This document shows, piece after piece, positions 6,256-12,569 of a stretch of DNA of 13,357 bases. The position numbers and the translations under genes were made by a program. Numbering within the stretch: the stretch's first letter is position 1; each line of letters begins with the position of its first letter. This stretch comes from CAZDDA01 sp964568045 (GTDB taxonomy: Bacteria; Bipolaricaulota; Bipolaricaulia; UBA7950; UBA9294), in NCBI GenBank assembly GCA_964568045.1, contig CAZMOL010000047.1, positions 1-13,357 on the forward strand. The letters are read 5' to 3'. The notes beneath the pieces were generated by a model. The model was not told the origin of the DNA, did not search any database, and was given only the letters and a program-made list of their open reading frames with translations.

Positions 6256-6966
6256 ATGAAGATCTTGGTCATCAGTCCTGTCGTGAGTCAAGAACTGCTA
6301 GCAGGCGATGCGGAATACTTCCGACGACTCGCCGATCCGGGAACCCAAGTCGATGTAGCAGGAATCGAGCAAGGGCCGACGTCAATCGAGACGTTTCACG
6401 ATACCGTTTACGCCGGCCCGGACATCCTGCGGTTGGTCAGAACGATGCACGAAGAAGTGGATGCAATCATGATCAACTGCTTTGCGGACCCGGCTGTGGA
6501 TGCCGCCAGGGAGATCACCGACAAGGTCGTCCTCGGACCCGCGGAGACATCGATGTCTGTTGCCCTCCATCTCGGGGCGAAGTTTTCCGTAATCTCCATT
6601 CTGCCCAATACGGCCCCCTGGGTGAGGTGGCAGGCAACGAAGCTTGGCATCCAGTCAAGGCTTGCCTCCGCCATCGGTATTGATATTCCAGTACTGGGCC
6701 TAGAGAAGGATCTTGAAGAAACTGCCGCCCAGATCGTCAAAGCAGCGAAGCAGGCCGTTAAGATAGACGGTGCAGAGGTCATCGTCCTTGGTTGTACCGG
6801 AATGGCCGCCTTGGCAGAGCGTGTTCGAAAGCAACTTTGTGTCCCCGTGATCGAGCCTGCGGCGGTGACCTTCAAGATGGCGGAGCTTTTCATAAGATTG
6901 GGGTTGCGGCACCATCGTGGCGGTTTGTATCTCACCGCCTGTTATGACAAAATTGAAGGGTATTGA
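6256..6966 (+). CDS. Asp/Glu/hydantoin racemase family protein (third copy)
   Basis: The 236-aa protein is the third PF01177 member in the array. It has both cysteines: C75 in IMINCFADPAVD and C180 in VIVLGCTGM. The motifs GPAETS (94-99), KFSVIS (109-114) and a C-terminal RGGLYLTA are close to the hydantoin racemase branch and to the first copy. ATG 6256 has a clean AAGGAG at 6244-6249, which overlaps the TAA of aroM, so translation is probably coupled. The next gene, for a binding protein, starts about 90 bases later. Sequence differences from the first and second copies are large, so this is not a recent duplication. Separate substrates or a hetero-oligomer are both possible. Confidence 0.88.
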   Translation: MKILVISPVVSQELLAGDAEYFRRLADPGTQVDVAGIEQGPTSIETFHDTVYAGPDILRLVRTMHEEVDAIMINCFADPAVDAAREITDKVVLGPAETSMSVALHLGAKFSVISILPNTAPWVRWQATKLGIQSRLASAIGIDIPVLGLEKDLEETAAQIVKAAKQAVKIDGAEVIVLGCTGMAALAERVRKQLCVPVIEPAAVTFKMAELFIRLGLRHHRGGLYLTACYDKIEGY

Positions 6967-6998
6967 ACAACTACCAGAAGTAACCCGAAAGGGAGGTG

Positions 6999-7076
6999 AT
7001 GGCAGAAGCAAAAGCGGGAGGAATATTGGTTAAATATTTAAAAAGGAGGGATGCTGATGCTTCAAAAGAACGGTAG
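6999..7076 (+). CDS. Possible 25-codon leader ORF overlapping the binding-protein start
   Basis: ATG 6999 opens a 25-aa frame (MAEAKAGGILVKYLKRRDAD...) that ends at TAG 7074-7076, inside the beginning of the binding-protein gene in another frame. It is preceded by GGGAGGTGAT (6991-7000), a near-perfect anti-Shine-Dalgarno match, but this site overlaps the ATG and is too close for normal initiation. An in-frame TTG at 7026 has GGGAGGA at 7016-7022. It may be a translated leader coupled to the downstream gene, or only a by-product of purine-rich sequence. No homology recognised. Confidence 0.2.
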   Translation: MAEAKAGGILVKYLKRRDADASKER

Positions 7077-8634
7077 AGTGAGTTGGCATGGTGTTGTAGG
7101 GTTGTCCGTGTTGCTGTCCATCCTTCTTGCCTGCGTCACCATCGTCTCAGCGGCGGAGCCTCAAGTCGGGGTCTATGTGAATTCCAGCGAGGTCGTGGTC
7201 TACTGGGATCCCAGTGAAGGCTTCTCCAATGAAGTCATCGTGATGAACAACCTGTACGAGACCCTCGTGCGCTACGATTCGGTTACGGGTGAGTTCACGC
7301 CTGTACTGGCGACAAGCTACGAGAGCTCGGCAGACGGGCTAACGTGGACCTTCCACCTGAGAAAAGGCGTGCAGTTCCACACCGGCGGCGAGATGGACGC
7401 GGAAGCGGTGAAGTTCTCCATCGACCGGACCATCGCCGGCGAGAAAGGGGCTTTCTACATCTGGGATCCGGTAGAGTCGATCGAAGCAAAGGACAAGTAC
7501 ACGGTCGTGTTCAATCTCAGCTATCCTGCGCCGCTCGACATCGCCGCTTCGGCGGCCTACTGCGCGCACATATTCGACCCGGATTTCTCTGACCGTGATT
7601 GGTTCTACGAAGGCAACGATTCGGGAACCGGTCCCTACACCATCGAGAGCAACGAAGGCAATACGCTGGTCATCCTGAAGAAGTTCGATAATTACTGGGG
7701 AGGCTGGGAAGGCAAACACTTCGACAAGGTCGTGTTCCAATGGGTTCCTGAGGAGGGGACGCGACGGCTTATGGTCGAATCCGGTGAGGCCGACTTCACC
7801 AATCGACTTGCGGCGTCCGGGCTGGAAGCGCTTCGAGGCGTTCCCGGTGTGGAAATCGTCAGTGTGCCGTCGTTCCAGAACCTGCTCGCCCTGTTAAACA
7901 CGGCAAAGAGCGCAGACGAACCGACCGGCAATCCGCTGGTGCGAAAAGCGCTGTCGTATGCACTTCCCTACGATGACGTGATTGAGGGAGTCATGGGCGG
8001 CTATGCACGGCAGTCTCGCGGCGTTGTGCCGTTTGGGTTGTGGGGGTACTCAGACAAGGTGAAGCAGTACACCTTCAGTCCCGAAACGGCCAAGGTGCTC
8101 CTCGAACAGGCCGGCTATCCGGACGGAGGGTTCAAGGTCGTGCTGACCTACGTGGCCGGCGACGAGAACGAACGAAGGACCGCCGAGCTGTGGAAGGCGG
8201 AACTCGCCAAGCTGGGCGTTGAGCTGGAGATCAGAGGGATGCCGTGGGAGGCGCAGATCGATCTGGGTGCCGCCGCGGATCCGAATGATCGACAGGACAT
8301 CTTCCTGTTCTACTGGTGGCCGGACTACGCTGATCCACATTCCTTCTTGAGCGCGATGTTCGAGACTCAGCCTATCCTGTTCAACTTCTCCTATTACAGC
8401 AACCCGGTTTTCGATGCCCTGATCAACGCCGCAAAGGAAAAGGCGCTGTTTGACAGACAAGCGGCCACCGACATGTACGTCGAGGCACAGAATATGCTCA
8501 TGGCAGATGCTGCCGGGGTCGCGATCTACGACATGAGTTCGATGCGGGCGAAGCGGACGTCCCTCAAGGGATATGTCGACAACCCTGCCTACACGCACGT
8601 CGTCTTCTGGTACGATTGCTACCGGGAGGAGTAA
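7057..8634 (+). CDS. ABC transporter substrate-binding protein, peptide/nickel family 5
   Basis: This 525-aa extracytoplasmic protein captures the ligand for the two permeases that follow. It fits family 5 binding proteins (SBP_bac_5, COG0747), whose ligands include di- and oligopeptides, nickel chelates, glutathione and opines. The N-terminal lobe shows the family pattern NLYETLVRYD (65-74), then LATSYESSADGLTWTFHLRKGVQFH (84-108). Residues 1-33 are a signal peptide with hydrophobic core GLSVLLSILLACVTIV and likely cleavage near VSA/AE (32-34). LLAC at 23-26 is a weak lipobox alternative. ATG 7051 sits directly against the Shine-Dalgarno AAAAGGAGGG (7041-7050), so ATG 7057, six bases away, is preferred. 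An intrinsic terminator follows at 8649, as often seen when a binding protein is made in excess over its permeases. Confidence 0.92.
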   Translation: MLQKNGRVSWHGVVGLSVLLSILLACVTIVSAAEPQVGVYVNSSEVVVYWDPSEGFSNEVIVMNNLYETLVRYDSVTGEFTPVLATSYESSADGLTWTFHLRKGVQFHTGGEMDAEAVKFSIDRTIAGEKGAFYIWDPVESIEAKDKYTVVFNLSYPAPLDIAASAAYCAHIFDPDFSDRDWFYEGNDSGTGPYTIESNEGNTLVILKKFDNYWGGWEGKHFDKVVFQWVPEEGTRRLMVESGEADFTNRLAASGLEALRGVPGVEIVSVPSFQNLLALLNTAKSADEPTGNPLVRKALSYALPYDDVIEGVMGGYARQSRGVVPFGLWGYSDKVKQYTFSPETAKVLLEQAGYPDGGFKVVLTYVAGDENERRTAELWKAELAKLGVELEIRGMPWEAQIDLGAAADPNDRQDIFLFYWWPDYADPHSFLSAMFETQPILFNFSYYSNPVFDALINAAKEKALFDRQAATDMYVEAQNMLMADAAGVAIYDMSSMRAKRTSLKGYVDNPAYTHVVFWYDCYREE

Positions 8635-8648
8635 CAGTAGAGCAGTCA

Positions 8649-8680
8649 GAGCGGGGAGCATCACTCCCCGCTCGTTTTTA
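8649..8680 (+). terminator. Intrinsic terminator after the binding-protein gene
   Basis: GAGCGGGGAG (8649-8658) and CTCCCCGCTC (8664-8673) form a perfect 10-bp stem around a 5-base CATCA loop, followed by GTTTTTA (8674-8680). It lies 14 bases after the binding-protein stop and 30 before the first permease ATG. It probably allows partial read-through, so the upstream genes are more abundant than the permeases, and it can protect the upstream mRNA 3' end. Confidence 0.88.
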
Positions 8681-8709
8681 TCAGTTATTAGAGAAACGAC
8701 CGGGAATTC

Positions 8710-9726
8710 ATGACCGCGTACATCATTCGTCGATTGGGACTGGCCTTAGTCGTCATGTTCGGCGTGTCTGTGTTCACGTTCCTGTTGACAGTGATCGTCC
8801 CCTCCAACCCGGCAATGCGATGGGTGGGACCGCACGCAAAACTGGAGCAGATTGAAAAGGCCAAAATCGAACTGGGATTGGACAAGCCGGTACACATCCG
8901 CTATTTCAAATACATTGCCAGCTTCCTTCGCGGTGATTGGGGGGTCTCGATTCGCACCCATCAACCGGTGCTGAAGGATATTGCGACCTATCTTCCCGCC
9001 TCCCTGGAACTGATTATCTTCGGTATGCTACTCGGCTTTGTCGCCGGGATCCCTTTGGGGATTGCCTCGGCTGTCCGCGACGGGACGATGGTGGATCACG
9101 GCAGTCGCGTGTTTTCGATCATGGGGGTCGCACTGCCGACGTTCTGGTTGGGAATGATCCTGCAGCTCGTGTTCTTCAAACAGCTCGGCTTGTTCCCGTT
9201 GGCGGGGCGTGTTGCCATGATGACGCGCTTCACCGCACCGATCGAGCACATCACCGGGTTCTACCTCTTCGATTCGTTGATTACCGGCAATTTCACCGCG
9301 TTTGGCAGCGCGCTGTCCCACATCGTTCTACCAGGGATCACACTGGCGGCCTATCCCTTGGGGCTGTCGGCGCGGATGACGCGGGCGACGATGTTGGAGG
9401 TCTTGGGAGAGGACTACATCAGAACGGCCAGGGCGTGCGGATTCCGTGAGAGGAGAATTCTCAGCGTGTACGCCCTGCGAAACGCCATCGGACCGGTGAT
9501 CACTGTGGGAGCCCTAACATTTGCCTATTCGTTGGTGGAAACCTTTCTCATTGAGTCCGTGTTCACCTGGCCGGGCTTGGGACAATATGCCTCAAAGGCG
9601 ATCCTGTCCGTCGATTACCCGGCGATCATGGGTGTGACGCTACTGATCGCCTTCACCTATGTCGTCTTGAATCTCCTTGTTGACCTCACGCAGGCTTTCT
9701 TGGATCCACGCATTAGGCTCGGTTAG
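8710..9726 (+). CDS. ABC transporter permease, DppB/OppB type
   Basis: The 338-aa inner-membrane protein forms one half of the translocation pore of a peptide/nickel-type importer (COG0601). It begins with the characteristic first membrane segment YIIRRLGLALVVMFGVSVFTF (4-24). A periplasmic loop follows, with the LGLDKPVHIRYFKYIASFLRGDWGVS pattern (55-80), then five further membrane segments. The EAA loop that contacts the ATPase is EDYIRTARACGFRERRILSVYALRNAIGP (234-262). The DppB-type IESVFTWPGLGQY (281-293) is also present. ATG 8710 has only a weak GGGA (8702-8705). It ends two bases before the second permease gene, indicating tight coupling. The position beyond a terminator suggests lower expression than the binding protein. 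Confidence 0.95.
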   Translation: MTAYIIRRLGLALVVMFGVSVFTFLLTVIVPSNPAMRWVGPHAKLEQIEKAKIELGLDKPVHIRYFKYIASFLRGDWGVSIRTHQPVLKDIATYLPASLELIIFGMLLGFVAGIPLGIASAVRDGTMVDHGSRVFSIMGVALPTFWLGMILQLVFFKQLGLFPLAGRVAMMTRFTAPIEHITGFYLFDSLITGNFTAFGSALSHIVLPGITLAAYPLGLSARMTRATMLEVLGEDYIRTARACGFRERRILSVYALRNAIGPVITVGALTFAYSLVETFLIESVFTWPGLGQYASKAILSVDYPAIMGVTLLIAFTYVVLNLLVDLTQAFLDPRIRLG

Positions 9727-9728
9727 GG

Positions 9729-10586
9729 ATGTCCAAGCGATTGCCTCGTACCCTTCGGCTTGCACTAAAAAATCGACTGACTACAATAGGGTTATCCGTT
9801 GTCTTCCTACTGGTCATAATCGCTTTGTTGGCTCCACTGATCGTGCCTTTTCCTCACGATACTGTTGAGACACATATTAAGGATAGGTTTCACTCGCCCA
9901 GTTTAAAATATTTCTTTGGAACCGACGAGTTGGGAAGGGACGTCTTCAGCCGGGTGCTGACCGGGACCCGGATCTCATTGCAGGTCGGAGTGATTGCGAT
10001 TGGGATTGCGCTTCTCATCGGAGTGCCGCTGGGAGTCGTGGCCGGTTACGCCGGCGGTGCCCTCGATGAGGTGATCATGAGAATAACGGATGTTTTCCTG
10101 AGCTTTCCCCCGCTGTTGTTGGCGATGGCCATATCTACCCTGTTGGGTCCAAACCTGACCAACGCGATGATCGCAATCGCCATTGCTTGGTGGCCGTGGT
10201 ATACGAGGCTTTTGCGCAGTGAAGCAATTTCGGTTCGTGAAAGGGATTACGTCCAGGCAGCCAAAGCGATGGGTGCATCACGGGGGAAAATCGTGTTTAA
10301 ACATGTGCTTCCAAACTGTCTGACCCCGATCATCATCCAGGCATCGATGGATTTTGGCTCGATCATCTTGACTTCGGCTGCCCTCAGTTTTTTGGGGCTT
10401 GGGGCTCAACCGCCCACGCCCGAATGGGGATTGATGGTAAGCACAGGCCGTACGTTCTTCCTCACCAATTGGTGGATTGTCACCTTCCCCGGGTTGGCGA
10501 TCTTTGTTACTGTCTTGTCGTTCAACCTAGTCGGGGATGGCTTGAGGGAGATTCTTGACCCCAAGATGAGAAGGGCAAGAAGATAG
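9729..10586 (+). CDS. ABC transporter permease, DppC/OppC type
   Basis: The 285-aa inner-membrane protein pairs with the DppB-type permease (COG1173). Landmarks are a first membrane segment at about 18-40, the OppC/DppC motif YFFGTDELGRDVFSRVLTGTR (61-81), LRITD-like IMRITDVFLSFPPLLLA (116-132), and the EAA loop ERDYVQAAKAMGASRGKIVFKHVLPN (171-196). SALSFLGLG-like AALSFLGLGAQPPTPEWG near 225-242 is also diagnostic. ATG 9729 is two bases after the previous stop. The ribosome binding site is TTAGGG within the preceding gene's end. Normally dppD and dppF ATPase genes follow; here a DUF917 gene follows instead, so the ATPases must be supplied from elsewhere. Confidence 0.95.
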   Translation: MSKRLPRTLRLALKNRLTTIGLSVVFLLVIIALLAPLIVPFPHDTVETHIKDRFHSPSLKYFFGTDELGRDVFSRVLTGTRISLQVGVIAIGIALLIGVPLGVVAGYAGGALDEVIMRITDVFLSFPPLLLAMAISTLLGPNLTNAMIAIAIAWWPWYTRLLRSEAISVRERDYVQAAKAMGASRGKIVFKHVLPNCLTPIIIQASMDFGSIILTSAALSFLGLGAQPPTPEWGLMVSTGRTFFLTNWWIVTFPGLAIFVTVLSFNLVGDGLREILDPKMRRARR

Positions 10587-10605
10587 GAAAAAGGAGGAAA
10601 GATCG

Positions 10606-11709
10606 ATGCAGACTTTGGACCAACAGCAACTAGAAGACTTGATTTGCGGCTGCACTATTCTGGGTACAGGAGGAGGCGGGAGTTCCAAACGAGGGCTCCA
10701 GCTCATTCAAAGCGACTTGGAGGCCGGCAGAGAATTCAAATTGATCGGACTTGAGGAAGTCCCCGATGACGCATTGGTTGCCTCACCCTACATGTGCGGC
10801 AGCGTTACCCCGGAACAGACAGGTCAAACCAAATCACACAACGATATGGAGATGGAGTGTCTGGTTGCCTTCAAGGCCCTCGAGGACTATTTGGGACAAC
10901 AGTTTTTTGCGGTCGTAGCTACTGAGATCGGGGGTGGGAACACAGCCGTCGCTTTATCCGTGGCGACGAAGTGCGGCATCCCGATCGTCGATGCTGATCC
11001 TGCCGGTCGTTCGGTGCCCGAGCTTCAGCACACGACGTTCTACATCAAGGACGTGCCGATCGCTCCGCTGGCAGTGGCCACCGCGAAGGGGGACATGCTT
11101 ATTGTAAAAGAGGTTTCCGATGATTTCCGCGCCGAAGCGATCGTCCGCGCCATCGCGGTAGTGAGCGATAACCGGGCCGGGGTGACTGACCATCCGATGA
11201 GCGGAAAGGCCCTGAGAACGTCGGTCGTTCCAGGGACACTGTCCAAGGCCCTGGCCATCGGCGAAGCCGTTCGTGTGGCTCGTTCCTCCGGCGCCGACCC
11301 AGTGCAAGCAGCGGTCACGGCAGGCAATGGGTATTTCCTGTTTAAAGGAGTGGTGACCCAAGCAAGCTGGAAAATTGAGGAAGGATTCACCATTGGCGAG
11401 TTGTTCATCTCCGGCCAGGTGGATAACCACGGCCATCAATACAGGATCTGGTACAAGAATGAACACATCGTTTCCTGGTTTGATGATGAGCCCGATGTAA
11501 CTGTTCCTGATCTCATCTGTGTCCTTAATCCAAACACGGGTGAGGCGATCACTAATCCGAATTGCAAACAAGGCATAGAGGTGACGGTCATCGGTTACCC
11601 CGCCCCCGAGATGTGGCGATCACCAAAGGGCCTGCAACTCTTCGGACCGAAACACTTCGGGTACGAGCTTCAATATAAGGAGATCGAGAGTAACAGGAGA
11701 TTAACCTGA
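10606..11709 (+). CDS. DUF917 family protein (S-methyl-thiohydantoin desulfurase-like)
   Basis: The 367-aa protein matches the DUF917 family (PF06032), now associated with S-methyl-thiohydantoin / thiohydantoin desulfurase activity in bacterial catabolism of thiohistidine-type compounds such as ergothioneine. Many members sit beside hydantoinase/oxoprolinase-type genes. Visible signatures are the N-terminal ILGTGGGGSSKRG (18-30), EIGGGNTAVAL (107-117) and PIVDADPAGRSVPELQ (126-141). The C-terminal half (about 200-350) is less distinctive and ends in the conserved LGPxxFGY-like FGPKHFGYELQY. ATG 10606 has AAAAAGGAGGAAA ending 6-8 bases upstream. It follows the DppC gene by 19 bases, in the same transcript. 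Action on a hydantoin-like ring is consistent with three racemase-family neighbours, but the actual substrate is inference. Confidence 0.87.
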   Translation: MQTLDQQQLEDLICGCTILGTGGGGSSKRGLQLIQSDLEAGREFKLIGLEEVPDDALVASPYMCGSVTPEQTGQTKSHNDMEMECLVAFKALEDYLGQQFFAVVATEIGGGNTAVALSVATKCGIPIVDADPAGRSVPELQHTTFYIKDVPIAPLAVATAKGDMLIVKEVSDDFRAEAIVRAIAVVSDNRAGVTDHPMSGKALRTSVVPGTLSKALAIGEAVRVARSSGADPVQAAVTAGNGYFLFKGVVTQASWKIEEGFTIGELFISGQVDNHGHQYRIWYKNEHIVSWFDDEPDVTVPDLICVLNPNTGEAITNPNCKQGIEVTVIGYPAPEMWRSPKGLQLFGPKHFGYELQYKEIESNRRLT

Positions 11710-11754
11710 CCCAGATGGAAAGGAGGGATAATAGCAGCAAGTGAAGCGGATATC

Positions 11755-12270
11755 GTGCTTGACGTTGTAAAGAAGAGGAGGAGCGTCCGCTCATACAAGG
11801 ACGAAGAGGTACCGCGGGAGATCCTTATGAAGTTGCTAGAGGCAGGCCAATGGGCCCCTACTCCCAGCAATGTTCAATCCTGGCGGTTCATCGTCGTGCA
11901 AGAGCCTAAGCAGCTTAGGACGTTGAAAACTCTCTCCCCTGGCTTCCCTGTGGAGGCGACCGCTGCCATTGCGCTCTGCTCAGACCAAGGAGACACACAG
12001 AGCTTTGGGAAGTCATTTCAGCGAATTCTCGTTGCCGAAGAGGCCGCTATGGCGGTGCAGAACATGTTGCTCGTCTCTTGTTCCCTAGGGCTTGGCTCCT
12101 GTGTTGTAGCCTCCTTTTCCCAAACAGGGATCAAGGAATTGCTACAACTACCCGCTTACATCCATCCCATCCTCCTTGTTGCTTTGGGCTTTCCAAGGAA
12201 GCAACCTGTTGCGCCCCAGAGGAAGCAACTGTCGCGGATAACCTCGTGGGAACTATATCGGGAGGGATAG
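11755..12270 (+). CDS. Short nitroreductase-family FMN oxidoreductase
   Basis: The 171-aa protein fits the short nitroreductase branch, cytoplasmic FMN-dependent NAD(P)H oxidoreductases that act as dimers. FMN-phosphate residues are visible in KKRRSVRSY (6-14), and APTPSNVQSWRFIVV (34-48) is the flavin/nicotinamide pocket signature. The helix AAMAVQNMLLVSCSLGLGSC near 97-116 and LLVALGFPRKQP near the C-terminus complete the family pattern. The start is uncertain: the good Shine-Dalgarno AAGGAGGG (11720-11727) lies 27 bases upstream of the chosen GTG 11755. The frame is open from ATA codons at 11728 and 11731 without ATG, GTG or TTG between. GTG 11755 gives a normal family N-terminus. The following gene starts one base after its stop. 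Substrate unknown; a redox step in the same pathway is possible. Confidence 0.88.
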   Translation: MLDVVKKRRSVRSYKDEEVPREILMKLLEAGQWAPTPSNVQSWRFIVVQEPKQLRTLKTLSPGFPVEATAAIALCSDQGDTQSFGKSFQRILVAEEAAMAVQNMLLVSCSLGLGSCVVASFSQTGIKELLQLPAYIHPILLVALGFPRKQPVAPQRKQLSRITSWELYREG

Positions 12271-12552
12271 ATGAATAAGGACGAGTTGTTCGATCTATGT
12301 GCCTATATAGCGGTAAGTGCGCAAGGACTGAAGGATGAGCCCAAGGACTATGGTCCGTTACGCTTGCTCGAGGTACTCAGGCGGCTGGCAATGCTCACGG
12401 CGGCGGAGTATCGCGACGCCTTCTTGAGAGAAATAGCCGAAGAGTTAAACGAGAAGCAAGACCTAGTAATGACTGATAAAGAGGCATTCTATCGCTTCCT
12501 CGAGCAATTGATCATCAAGATTACCAAGGAAGCGAAGAGAAGAATGACATAG
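12271..12552 (+). CDS. Small conserved helical protein of unknown function (DUF6092-like)
   Basis: The 93-aa acidic, predicted all-helical cytoplasmic protein has no signal peptide or membrane segment. The pattern ELFDLCAYIAVSAQGL (5-20), DEPKDYGPLRLLEVLRRL (22-39) resembles, from memory, the small DUF6092 family; that assignment is tentative. There is no cysteine pair or obvious catalytic motif. ATG 12271 immediately follows the nitroreductase stop and has GGGAGGG at 12260-12266, so the two are likely translated together. The pairing suggests a partner or regulatory subunit of the nitroreductase, which is inference. The M20 peptidase gene starts 17 bases downstream. Confidence 0.7.
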   Translation: MNKDELFDLCAYIAVSAQGLKDEPKDYGPLRLLEVLRRLAMLTAAEYRDAFLREIAEELNEKQDLVMTDKEAFYRFLEQLIIKITKEAKRRMT

Positions 12553-12569
12553 GAAAGGAGGAGACTAGC

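Noticed and set aside
2945..10586. Assignment as a complete nicotinate or 2,5-dihydroxypyridine pathway
   Set aside because: Only a NicX-like and racemase-fold enzymes are present; no formylmaleamate deformylase, maleamate amidase or hydroxylase genes are seen.
10954..11571. Minus-strand frame of 205 codons opposite the DUF917 gene
   Set aside because: Antisense to a gene with clear family signatures; composition is that of a shadow frame.
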